A DNA stretch of 64,000 bases. Source: Alistipes senegalensis JC50 (GTDB taxonomy: Bacteria; Bacteroidota; Bacteroidia; Bacteroidales; Rikenellaceae). The stretch lies in the NCBI RefSeq assembly GCF_025145645.1, contig NZ_CP102252.1, positions 1,736,001-1,800,000 of the forward strand, given 5' to 3'. Shown in pieces: positions 9,764 through 17,777 of this stretch. The position numbers and the translations under genes are program-made. Below the pieces are notes generated by a model that ran no database searches, was not told the origin of the DNA, and saw only the letters and a program-made list of their open reading frames with translations. The first letter of the stretch is position 1. Every line of letters starts with the position of its first letter.

Positions 9764-9825
9764 TAAAATTTATCGTTTTTCGATAAAAAAGTAAGATATA
9801 CACCATTAATTCTATAAATATGCGT

Positions 9826-9833
9826 TATCTTTG
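9826..9833 (+). promoter_or_regulatory. Probable mrp -7 promoter element
   Basis: TATCTTTG fits TAnnTTTG and lies 25 bp before ATG 9858. It overlaps the TTG at 9831, which argues that this upstream TTG is not the mrp start. No convincing -33 element was found. Confidence 0.45.
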
Positions 9834-9857
9834 TCAAAGACAAACCTTTCTTACTGC

Positions 9858-10910
9858 ATGGAAGAAAAAATCAAACGCCTGCTCACAGCGGTCGTCCATC
9901 CCGAAACGGGGCAGGACATCGTTACGAGCGGATTCATCGAACATACGGCCGCCGCGAACGGGAAAGTCACGGTCGTCCTGCGCTTCGCCAAAGCCCGCGA
10001 TCCGTTCGCGGTGAAGATCAAGAACCAGGCCGAAGCTCTTTTGCGCGAGGCTTTTCCGGACGCCGAAGTGCTGGTGGTCGTCAAGGAGGGCGGCGCCGCA
10101 CCGCGCCCCGAACCCAAGCAGAACACCACGACGGGCGGCATCGCCAAAGTGATCGCCGTGGCTTCGGGCAAGGGCGGGGTAGGCAAGTCCACCGTCACGG
10201 CCAACCTGGCCGTCGCGCTGCGGAACATGGGGTTCCGAGTGGGCATCCTCGACGCCGACATCTACGGACCTTCGCAACCCAAAATGTTCGGGGTAGAAGG
10301 GTATGTTCCCGAAGCCGTCTCCGAGGAGGGTGCGGACCGCATCGTCCCGGCCGAGTCGATGGACATCCGGCTGATGTCGATCGGCTTCTTCATCAAACCC
10401 ACCGACGCCCTGCTGTGGCGCGGAGCCATGGCCGTCAGCGCCCTGAAACAGATGATCCACCAGACCCGGTGGGGTACGCTGGACTTCCTGCTGGCGGATC
10501 TGCCCCCCGGCACGGGCGACGTGCACCTCTCGATCATCGGGGAGCTGAAGATCGACGCCGCGGTGATCGTCTCGACGCCGCAGCAGATCGCCGTGGCCGA
10601 CGTTGTGCGCGGCGTGGAGATGTTCCGCAACGAAAACGTCAACATCCCCGTGGCGGGCATCATCGAGAACATGGCGTGGTTCACCCCCGCCGAGCTGCCC
10701 GAAAACCGCTACTACATCTTCGGCCGCGGCGGAGCCCGGGCTTTCGCCGAGCGGAGCGGGGTGGATTTCCTGGGCGAAATCCCCATCGTGCAGTCGATCA
10801 TGGAAGGAGGGGAGGAGGGACGCCCTGCGGCCGGCATCGACCCCCGCGTCGAGGAGTACTACCGGGAAATCGCCGAAAAGGTGGTTTCAAAAGTGATGAA
10901 AAACGGTTGA
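9858..10910 (+). CDS. mrp: Mrp/ApbC-type P-loop iron-sulfur cluster carrier
   Basis: 350 residues from ATG 9858. An N-terminal MIP18-type domain (residues 3-80) is joined to a SIMIBI ATPase with deviant Walker A SGKGGVGKST (103-112), followed by DADIYGPS and LPPGTGDVH. The family carries Fe-S clusters to target proteins. The paired CxxC that normally bridges the cluster near the C-terminus is absent: after ENMAWF comes TPAELPEN with no cysteine, so cluster binding, if any, must differ from the E. coli model. A TTG start at 9831 is less likely because a promoter element overlaps it. The gene is monocistronic and precedes a 388-bp AT-rich gap. Confidence 0.9.
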   Translation: MEEKIKRLLTAVVHPETGQDIVTSGFIEHTAAANGKVTVVLRFAKARDPFAVKIKNQAEALLREAFPDAEVLVVVKEGGAAPRPEPKQNTTTGGIAKVIAVASGKGGVGKSTVTANLAVALRNMGFRVGILDADIYGPSQPKMFGVEGYVPEAVSEEGADRIVPAESMDIRLMSIGFFIKPTDALLWRGAMAVSALKQMIHQTRWGTLDFLLADLPPGTGDVHLSIIGELKIDAAVIVSTPQQIAVADVVRGVEMFRNENVNIPVAGIIENMAWFTPAELPENRYYIFGRGGARAFAERSGVDFLGEIPIVQSIMEGGEEGRPAAGIDPRVEEYYREIAEKVVSKVMKNG

Positions 10911-11298
10911 TAACTCCCCCGATAACCTGTCGATAACCGTTGGAAAAAAGGTGAAAAATCGAGGCCCGAAAATTTGCTTTTCAGAAATGAGGAAAGGTAT
11001 AATCGGTTTTTTCCCGAAACCAAATTTTTTTATGAGAAGTTATGCCGGGGCCGAACCCGACGGAAACGGCACGGAATGTTGAAAACAAATGGCTGTCGGT
11101 ATGTCCGCAACTATTTTCAACAATTGTTGATTATTTTCCTATTTTTTTGATTTTTAACAGATTAAAATTCGAAATAAGAAACATGAAAAAGAAAAATTGT
11201 TGATTGGGAAATAACACTCCCGGTTGTCAACAATATCAACAGCTATTATATCTATTCTTCTTTATTATTTAATTTAATTAAAGGAATAAAAATAAAAA
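10911..11298. other. AT-rich intergenic region with DnaA-box-like repeats; candidate oriC
   Basis: This 388-bp gap has no credible gene. On one strand or the other it holds TTATCAACC (10905-10913), TTATCGACA (10928-10936), TTTTCAACA (11078-11086 and 11114-11122), TAATCAACA (11125-11133), CAATCAACA (11198-11206), TTGTCAACA (11224-11232) and ATATCAACA (11233-11241). All resemble the DnaA box TTATCCACA. Two of them form the perfect palindrome TCAACAATTGTTGA at 11117-11130. The right end (11242-11298) is almost pure A/T, like an unwinding element. Together with the nearby parS-like sites and the shift in base balance this fits a chromosomal origin. An operator region for nadA is the main alternative. 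Confidence 0.45.
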
Positions 11299-12240
11299 AT
11301 GAACGTCGAAAACTCCGCCGCACTCACCCGCCGCATCGAGGAACTCAAACGGGAGAAAAAAGCCGTGATCCTGGCCCACTACTACACGACTCCCGAGGTG
11401 CAGGCCGTCGCAGACTTCCTGGGCGACTCGCTCGCCCTGTCGGTGAAGGCGCAGTCGGTCGATGCCGACATCATCCTCTTCGCCGGAGTGCACTTCATGG
11501 CCGAGACCGCCAAGGTCCTCTGCCCCGAAAAAAAGGTGCTGATACCCTGTCCCGAGGCGGGCTGCTCGCTGGCCGAGTCGTGCGACGCCGCGGAATTCGC
11601 GGCTTTCAAGGCGCAGCATCCCGGTCATACGGTGGTCTCCTACGTCAACACCACGGTCGGCGTCAAGGCCCTGACGGACATCTGCTGCACCTCGTCCAAC
11701 GCCCTGAAAGTCGTGGAGTCGATCCCCGCCGACCAGCCGGTCATCTTCGCTCCGGACCGCAACCTGGGTTCCTATATTCAGAAGCTGACCGGACGGCAGA
11801 ACATGGTGCTGTGGAACGGCGCCTGCCATGTCCACGAGGAGTTTTCGCTCGAAAAGCTCCTGAAACTCAAACGGGAGCATCCCGAAGCCAAGGTCGTGGC
11901 GCATCCCGAATGCCGCGCCTATATCCTCGAAGCGGCCGATTACGTGGGTTCCACGGCGGGTATTCTGGAGTATTGCGGGCGGAGCGACGCGCAGGCGTTC
12001 ATCGTCGTGACCGAGTCGGGGATTCTGGCCGAGATGAAAAAGCGCTACCCCGAAAAGACCTTCATTCCGGCGCCCCCCGACGACGAGACCTGCGCCTGCA
12101 ACAACTGCCGCTATATGAAGATGGTGACGCTGGAGAATATCTGTGCGTGTCTTGAAAACGAAGCCCCCGAGATCGTCCTCGACGAGGAGGTGCGCCGCAG
12201 CGCCGAACGTTCGATCCGGAACATGATCGCCATCAAATAG
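11299..12240 (+). CDS. nadA: Quinolinate synthase A
   Basis: 313 residues. NadA condenses iminoaspartate with dihydroxyacetone phosphate to quinolinate in de novo NAD synthesis and uses a [4Fe-4S] cluster. Conserved blocks are AHYYTTPEVQ (26-35), GCSLAESC (88-95), YVNTTVGVKA (115-124), CCTSSNA (129-135), APDRNLG (151-157), GACHVHEE (174-181), HPEC (202-205), GSTAGI (217-222) and CACNNC (265-270); the last, GACHVHEE and GCSLAESC supply the cluster cysteines. The ATG lies after an A-rich leader (AAGGAATAAAAATAAAAA). No nadB or nadC is adjacent. Confidence 0.95.
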   Translation: MNVENSAALTRRIEELKREKKAVILAHYYTTPEVQAVADFLGDSLALSVKAQSVDADIILFAGVHFMAETAKVLCPEKKVLIPCPEAGCSLAESCDAAEFAAFKAQHPGHTVVSYVNTTVGVKALTDICCTSSNALKVVESIPADQPVIFAPDRNLGSYIQKLTGRQNMVLWNGACHVHEEFSLEKLLKLKREHPEAKVVAHPECRAYILEAADYVGSTAGILEYCGRSDAQAFIVVTESGILAEMKKRYPEKTFIPAPPDDETCACNNCRYMKMVTLENICACLENEAPEIVLDEEVRRSAERSIRNMIAIK

Positions 12241-12312
12241 ACTTTTTCTTCTTTCGGATTTTAATTCTTTTTCTTTTTTATAAAAATCTAATTGAAAAAA
12301 TAATAAGAAAAC

Positions 12313-14409
12313 ATGAAGAAACTCTTTTTACTCTTTGCTGCTGCGTGCGTCACCTTTTCAGCCGCGGCGGACGAGGGCATGTGGATGCTGCCCTACCTCC
12401 AGAAGATGAATGCCAAGGACATGAAGGCCCGCGGCTGCAAACTCTCGGCCGAGGAGATTTACAGCATGAACAACTCCTCGCTGAAGGATGCCATCGTCAT
12501 CTTCGGAGGCGGCTGCACGGGCGAGATCGTGTCGCCCGACGGACTGCTCTTTACCAATCACCACTGCGGCTACGGGTCGATCCAGGCCCTGTCGTCGGTG
12601 GAGCATGACTATCTGAAGAACGGCTTCTGGGCCATGTCGCGCGCCGAGGAGATTCCCGCTCCGGGGCTCAAAGTGCGCTTTATCCGCAAGATCGTCGATG
12701 TAACGTCCGACGTACTGGGCGCCGTGCCCGACATCGCCGGCGGCGAGGAGCGTTCGCGCCTGGTCGCAGAACATGCGGAGGCCGTGAAGAGCCGCTTCGA
12801 GGCGGAGAACCCAGGCATGGAGATTTCGGTGAAACCCTTTTTCGGAGGCAATCAGTTCTTCGCCTTCGTGATCGAGGTCTTTTCGGACGTGCGGCTGGTC
12901 GGCACGCCCCCGACGTCGATCGGCAAGTTCGGCGGTGACACCGACAACTGGATGTGGCCGCGTCATACGGGCGATTTCTCGATCTTCCGGGTCTATGCCG
13001 GACCCGACAACAAGCCGGCCGACTATGCGCCCGAAAACCGCCCTTACAAGGCTGAAAAATTCCTGAAAGTCTCGCTGAACGGCTACGACGAAGCCGACTT
13101 CGCGATGATCATGGGTTTTCCGGGATCGACGCAGCGTTACATGACCTCCTACGAGATCGACCGGATGCTGGAGGTGGAGAATCCCCAGCGCATCTTCATC
13201 CGCGGCGAGCGGCAGACGATCCTCAAGGAGGATATGGCCGCCAGCGACAAGGTCCGCATCCAGTATGCCTCGAAATACGCCCAGTCGTCGAACTACTGGA
13301 AGAATTCGATCGGCATGTCGCGCGGCATCAAACGGCTGGATGTAAAGGGCCGCAAACAGGAGCAGGAGGCCGCTTTCCGGGCGTGGGCCGCCAAGAACAC
13401 GCTGCCGACCGAGGGCTATGTGGATGCGCTGGACAAGATCCGCGAGTCGGTGGAGGAGACGCTTCCCTCGTATGCGTCGTTGCAGTATTTGCAGGAGGCA
13501 TTCCTTCGGGCCGTGGAGATTCTTACCCCGGCGCGCTATTCGGGTTCGCTGAAAGGCGCTGAGCTGGAGAAGGCCCTGAAAGGTTTCTATAAGGACTATA
13601 ACATGCCCACGGACCGCCGTGTCGCCAAGCGGATGTTCCGGATCGTCAAGGAGAACTGCAAAGAGCTGCCTTCGGTCTTCGCCGAGGTGATCGACAAGCG
13701 TTTCGGCGGCGATACGGATGCCTATGTGGATTATCTCTACGACAATTCGGTCTTCGCCGACGAACAGCGGGCGCTGGCAGCCGTCGCTTCGGGCAAGGAG
13801 CTCAAGGAGGACCCGGCGGCGGTGCTGAGCGAGTCGATCGTCGGGAAGATGCGCGAACTGAGCAAGGCCCAGAAGGAGGGGCGTCAGAAATACGCCGACG
13901 GCCACCGTCTTTACATCGCGGGTCTGATGCGCATGCAGCCCAAGAAAGCGTGGGCTTCTGATGCCAATTTCACGATCCGTCTGACCTATGGACGCATACT
14001 GCCCTACAACCCCGCGGACGGCATCCGTTACAACTATTATACGACGCTCAAAGGCGTGATGGAGAAGGAGAATCCCGAAAATCCGACGGAATTCACCGTG
14101 CCTGCGAAGCTCAAGGAACTCTATGCCGCCAAAGATTTCGGCCGTTACGCCAATGCCAAGGGGGAGCTTCCGACCTGCTTCCTGGCCGACTGCGACATCA
14201 CGGGCGGTAACTCGGGATCGCCGGTGCTCAACGCCAAGGGATCGCTCATCGGACTGGCTTTCGACGGCAACTGGGAAGCGATGTCGGGCGATGTGGCCTT
14301 CGAACCCGAATTGCAGCGCACGATCGCCGTGGATGTGCGTTACGTGCTCTTCGTGATCGACAAGTTCGCCGGTGCGGGCTGGCTGCTCGACGAGTTGCAG
14401 TTCGAATAG
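12313..14409 (+). CDS. dpp7: S46 family dipeptidyl peptidase, DPP7-like
   Basis: 698 residues with a Sec signal (MKKLFLLFAAACVTFSAAA). S46 serine exopeptidases release dipeptides in the periplasm of asaccharolytic and other Bacteroidota. The catalytic His is in TNHHCGYG (81-88) and the Ser in GGNSGSPV (residues about 634-641). Eighteen residues after the catalytic Ser the sequence reads FDGNWEAMSGD; the Gly aligns with Gly673 of DPP7 rather than Arg673 of DPP11, which predicts a preference for hydrophobic rather than acidic P1 residues. It follows nadA after a 72-bp AT-rich spacer and ends in a terminator, so it is probably transcribed alone. Confidence 0.88.
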   Translation: MKKLFLLFAAACVTFSAAADEGMWMLPYLQKMNAKDMKARGCKLSAEEIYSMNNSSLKDAIVIFGGGCTGEIVSPDGLLFTNHHCGYGSIQALSSVEHDYLKNGFWAMSRAEEIPAPGLKVRFIRKIVDVTSDVLGAVPDIAGGEERSRLVAEHAEAVKSRFEAENPGMEISVKPFFGGNQFFAFVIEVFSDVRLVGTPPTSIGKFGGDTDNWMWPRHTGDFSIFRVYAGPDNKPADYAPENRPYKAEKFLKVSLNGYDEADFAMIMGFPGSTQRYMTSYEIDRMLEVENPQRIFIRGERQTILKEDMAASDKVRIQYASKYAQSSNYWKNSIGMSRGIKRLDVKGRKQEQEAAFRAWAAKNTLPTEGYVDALDKIRESVEETLPSYASLQYLQEAFLRAVEILTPARYSGSLKGAELEKALKGFYKDYNMPTDRRVAKRMFRIVKENCKELPSVFAEVIDKRFGGDTDAYVDYLYDNSVFADEQRALAAVASGKELKEDPAAVLSESIVGKMRELSKAQKEGRQKYADGHRLYIAGLMRMQPKKAWASDANFTIRLTYGRILPYNPADGIRYNYYTTLKGVMEKENPENPTEFTVPAKLKELYAAKDFGRYANAKGELPTCFLADCDITGGNSGSPVLNAKGSLIGLAFDGNWEAMSGDVAFEPELQRTIAVDVRYVLFVIDKFAGAGWLLDELQFE

Positions 14410-14434
14410 AGACCGGATTTTCCGGTGAGATAGA

Positions 14435-14470
14435 GAAGGCGTGCCCGGCGGGGTGCGCTTTCTTTTCTTT
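14435..14470 (+). terminator. Terminator after the S46 peptidase gene
   Basis: A 12-bp stem with three G:T pairs (14435-14446 with 14451-14462) and loop GGCG is followed by a T-rich run TCTTTTCTTT. It lies 26 bp after the stop codon. Confidence 0.65.
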
Positions 14471-14521
14471 GAACCTTTCATAAAATATGCGCTTTTCGTT
14501 CCCGATTCTCTTAAAAATTAG

Positions 14522-14529
14522 TAATTTTG
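14522..14529 (+). promoter_or_regulatory. Probable metG -7 promoter element
   Basis: TAATTTTG fits TAnnTTTG and lies 33 bp before ATG 14563. It also overlaps the in-frame TTG at 14527, which is therefore unlikely to be the start. No clear -33 box. Confidence 0.45.
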
Positions 14530-14562
14530 ACAGAAATTAGTAATACTGTATCTATTTTACAT

Positions 14563-16605
14563 ATGGCAAAAGAGTTCAAACGCTACCTCGTGACATCCGC
14601 ACTCCCTTACGCCAACGGCCCCGTGCACATCGGCCATCTGGCGGGAGTTTACATACCTTCGGACATCTACACCCGTTACCTGCGGCTCAAGGGCTGCGAC
14701 GTGATTTCGGTCTGCGGGTCAGACGAACACGGCGTACCCATCACCATCAAGGCCCGCAAGGAGGGCGTCACGCCCCAGCAGATCGTGGACCGTTACCACG
14801 CGCTGATCAAGAAATCGTTCGAGGGGCTGGGAATGTCGTTCGACATCTATTCGCGGACCTCGTCCGAAACCCATGCCGAGACCGCTTCGGCCTTTTTCCG
14901 GAAACTCTACGACGAGGGCAAGTTCATCGAAAAGACCTCGATGCAGTATTACGACGAGGAGGCGCAGACCTTTTTGGCCGACCGTTATATCGTCGGTACG
15001 TGCCCCAAGTGCGGCAATGACCGCGCCTACGGCGACCAGTGCGAGAAGTGCGGCTCTACCCTCTCGCCCGACGAGCTGATCGAACCCCACAGCGCTGTGT
15101 CGGGGTCGGTGCCCGTGAAACGCGAAACGAAGCACTGGTACCTGCCGCTGGACCGTTATGAGGAGTTCCTCCGCGAATGGATTCTGGAGGGGCACAAGGA
15201 GTGGAAAACGAACGTTTACGGGCAATGCAAGAGCTGGCTCGACGGAGGGCTTCAACCGCGTGCCGTCAGCCGCGACCTCGACTGGGGCATTCCGGTTCCC
15301 GTGGAGGGCGCCGAGGGCAAGGTGCTCTATGTGTGGTTCGATGCACCGATCGGTTATATATCTGCTACAAAGGACCTTACGCCCGACTGGGAGAAATACT
15401 GGAAGTCGGAGGACACCAAGATGGTGCACTTCATCGGCAAGGACAACATCGTCTTCCACTGCATCGTGTTCCCCTCGATGCTGAAAGCTCACGGCAGTTA
15501 TATTCTGCCCGAGAACGTGCCGGCCAACGAATTCCTGAACCTCGAAGGTGACAAGATTTCGACCTCGCGCAACTGGGCCGTGTGGCTGCACGAATATCTC
15601 GAAGAGTTCCCCGGCAAGGAGGACGTGCTGCGTTATGTCCTGTGCGCCAATGCTCCCGAAACCAAGGACAACGACTTTACGTGGAAGGATTTCCAGGCCC
15701 GCAACAACAACGAACTGGTGGCTGTGCTGGGCAATTTCGTCAACCGGGCGCTGGTGCTGACGCAGAAATACTACGGCGGCAAGGTCCCGGCCTGCGGCGA
15801 GCTGAACGATTACGATCGTCAGACTATTTCCGAAGTGGCCGCCGTGAAGGCTTCGCTGGAGGCCAATATCGAAAATTACCGTTTCCGCGAGGCGCTGAAA
15901 GACGCCATGAACATCTCGCGCATCGGCAATAAATACCTCGCCGACACCGAACCGTGGAAGGTGATCAAAAACGATCCGAAACGGGTGGAGACCATTCTCA
16001 ATATCGCCCTGCAAATTACGGCGAATACGGCCATTGCCATCGAACCTTTCATGCCCTTCTCGGCAGCGAAGATCCTCGGGATGCTCGCCGTGGAGAAATT
16101 CGGCTGGGAGCGGCTGGGAGCGATGGACCTGATTCCCGCCGGACACACGATCGGTGAACCTGCCCTGCTGTTCGAAAAGATCGAAGACGACGTGATCCAG
16201 CGCCAGTTGGACAAACTCGCTGCGACGAAGGCCGCTAATGAAGCCGCCGAAATGAATCAATCTGTTGAACCTCAAAAAGATACGATTCAATTCGACGATT
16301 TTCAGAAAATGGATATTCGCGTTTCGACGATTCTGGAGGCCGAAAAGGTGGCCAAAACCAAAAAATTGCTGAAACTGACGGTCGATACGGGTATCGACAA
16401 ACGGGTGATCGTATCGGGAATCGCCGAACACTTCACGCCCGAAAAGCTTGTCGGTAAACAGGTCCTCGTATTGGTGAACCTCGCTCCGCGCGAATTGAAG
16501 GGCATACTCTCCAACGGTATGATCCTAATGGGCGAAGATGCGTCGGGAAAATTGCGTTTGTTACAGCCCGGAGAACCGACCAACAACGGGGCTGTCGTCG
16601 GATAG
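14563..16605 (+). CDS. metG: Methionyl-tRNA synthetase
   Basis: 680 residues from ATG 14563 (MAKEFKRYLVTSALPYANG). A class I synthetase with HIGH at 22-25, a four-cysteine zinc knuckle at C147, C150, C160 and C163, and a KMSKS-type loop reading KISTS (331-335). After a linker rich in Glu and Gln (about 560-580), a C-terminal Trbp111-like tRNA-binding domain starts at FDDFQKMDIRVSTI. This is the E. coli-type two-domain MetRS. The in-frame TTG 36 bp upstream overlaps a promoter element and is rejected as the start. Confidence 0.97.
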   Translation: MAKEFKRYLVTSALPYANGPVHIGHLAGVYIPSDIYTRYLRLKGCDVISVCGSDEHGVPITIKARKEGVTPQQIVDRYHALIKKSFEGLGMSFDIYSRTSSETHAETASAFFRKLYDEGKFIEKTSMQYYDEEAQTFLADRYIVGTCPKCGNDRAYGDQCEKCGSTLSPDELIEPHSAVSGSVPVKRETKHWYLPLDRYEEFLREWILEGHKEWKTNVYGQCKSWLDGGLQPRAVSRDLDWGIPVPVEGAEGKVLYVWFDAPIGYISATKDLTPDWEKYWKSEDTKMVHFIGKDNIVFHCIVFPSMLKAHGSYILPENVPANEFLNLEGDKISTSRNWAVWLHEYLEEFPGKEDVLRYVLCANAPETKDNDFTWKDFQARNNNELVAVLGNFVNRALVLTQKYYGGKVPACGELNDYDRQTISEVAAVKASLEANIENYRFREALKDAMNISRIGNKYLADTEPWKVIKNDPKRVETILNIALQITANTAIAIEPFMPFSAAKILGMLAVEKFGWERLGAMDLIPAGHTIGEPALLFEKIEDDVIQRQLDKLAATKAANEAAEMNQSVEPQKDTIQFDDFQKMDIRVSTILEAEKVAKTKKLLKLTVDTGIDKRVIVSGIAEHFTPEKLVGKQVLVLVNLAPRELKGILSNGMILMGEDASGKLRLLQPGEPTNNGAVVG

Positions 16606-16654
16606 GCGAAAAATGAATCGTATGAATTTTGGAATTTTTTAACACTGATTTGAT

Positions 16655-17668
16655 ATGGAAACAACAGATTGGAGCGCCTTGGGTTTTGATTATTGCAAAA
16701 CCGATTGGAATGTCCGCTACTCTTACACCGATGGCAAATGGAGCCCGATGGAGGTTACGCAGGACGAGTATATCAAGATGCACATGTCGGCTTCGTGCCT
16801 GCACTACGGCATCGAACTCTTCGAAGGTCTGAAAGCCTTCCGGGGCGTTGACGGAAAGGTCCGTCTTTTCCGCGTCGCCGACAATGCGCGGCGTCTCCAA
16901 TCGTCGGCCGAGCGTCTTTGTCTGCCGGTGCCTTCTGTCGAAATGATCGTCGATGCCTGCGTCGAAGTCGTCAAACGCAACGAGCGTTTCATCCCTCCTT
17001 ACGGGACGGGTGCTTCGCTCTACCTGCGTCCGGTGATGTTCGGAACGACGGTCGGATTGGGTGTTAAACCTGCCAAAGAAGCCTTGCTGATCGTTTACTG
17101 CTCGCCCGTGGGCGCCTATTTCAAGGGCGGTATCAAGCCTATTCGTGTCGCTGTCGATCGTGAACAGGACCGCGCTGCTCCACGTGGAACAGGCGATGTG
17201 AAGGTCGGCGGCAACTATGCGGCCAGCCTGCTTTCAGGAGAAAAGGGACATGAACTGGGTTATTCCAATATCATGTATCTCGATGCCGCCGAGCATAAAT
17301 ACATCGAAGAATGCGGTGCTGCGAACTTTTTCGGTATCAAAGACGGTAAATATATTACTCCGAAATCGCCTTCGGTGCTTCCTTCTATTACTAATATGAG
17401 TCTTCGTCAGCTTGCCCGCGATATGGGTCTGACTGTCGAAGAACGTCATATTCCGGTCGAAGAACTGGCTACTTTCGAGGAGTGCGGCGCCTGTGGAACA
17501 GCGGCGGTTATCTCCCCTATCGGGTTTGTTTACGATATGCAGACCAAAGCCGAGTATAGCTACGGCGAGGAAGTCGGTAAAACTTGCCTGGAACTTTATA
17601 CCCGTTTGCAGGATATTCAATACGGCCGAGCTGAAGATAAATATAGCTGGTGTACGGTTGTATTATAG
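16655..17668 (+). CDS. ilvE: Branched-chain amino acid aminotransferase
   Basis: 337 residues, a fold-type IV PLP enzyme that interconverts Leu/Ile/Val and their 2-oxo acids. The PLP-binding lysine is Lys183 in TGDVKVGGNYA. Other family blocks are YGIELFEGLKAFR (51-63), LYLRPVMFG (122-130), EECGAANFFG and ECGACGTAAVI. The length fits the IlvE class with the 'GDVKVGGNY' signature rather than the shorter E. coli type. It follows metG by 49 bp on the same strand and ends in a strong terminator. A parS-like site (17176-17191) lies inside the coding sequence, at the codons for AAPRGT. Confidence 0.94.
   Translation: METTDWSALGFDYCKTDWNVRYSYTDGKWSPMEVTQDEYIKMHMSASCLHYGIELFEGLKAFRGVDGKVRLFRVADNARRLQSSAERLCLPVPSVEMIVDACVEVVKRNERFIPPYGTGASLYLRPVMFGTTVGLGVKPAKEALLIVYCSPVGAYFKGGIKPIRVAVDREQDRAAPRGTGDVKVGGNYAASLLSGEKGHELGYSNIMYLDAAEHKYIEECGAANFFGIKDGKYITPKSPSVLPSITNMSLRQLARDMGLTVEERHIPVEELATFEECGACGTAAVISPIGFVYDMQTKAEYSYGEEVGKTCLELYTRLQDIQYGRAEDKYSWCTVVL
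17176..17191. other. parS-like site within ilvE
   Basis: TGCTCCACGTGGAACA differs at one position from the ParB site TGTTCCACGTGGAACA known from pseudomonads. It is one of three such sites within 601 bp. Confidence 0.6.
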
Positions 17669-17689
17669 TTTTACTTTTGATGATTTGAT

Positions 17690-17722
17690 AAGGGCCGCCC
17701 GAAAGGCGGCCCTTATTGTTTT
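17690..17722 (+). terminator. Terminator after ilvE
   Basis: Perfect 10-bp stem AAGGGCCGCC/GGCGGCCCTT (17690-17699 with 17705-17714), loop CGAAA, followed by ATTGTTTT. It separates convergent ilvE and mnmG. Confidence 0.85.
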
Positions 17723-17737
17723 GCTCCACGTGGAACG
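17722..17737. other. parS-like site in the ilvE-mnmG gap
   Basis: TGCTCCACGTGGAACG has two mismatches to TGTTCCACGTGGAACA and keeps the full CTCCACGTGGAAC core. It lies directly after the ilvE terminator. Confidence 0.6.
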
Positions 17738-17760
17738 TTTACTGTGTTATCTTTATCTAT

Positions 17761-17776
17761 TGTTCCACGTGGAACC
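17761..17776. other. parS-like site just beyond the mnmG stop
   Basis: TGTTCCACGTGGAACC has one mismatch to the 16-bp palindrome TGTTCCACGTGGAACA and is the form described for Pseudomonas parS. It lies immediately past the 3' end of mnmG. Confidence 0.68.
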
Positions 17777-17777
17777 T

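Noticed and set aside
11242..11298. NAD-sensing riboswitch before nadA
   Set aside because: The leader is nearly all A/T and shows no paired structure or conserved riboswitch core.
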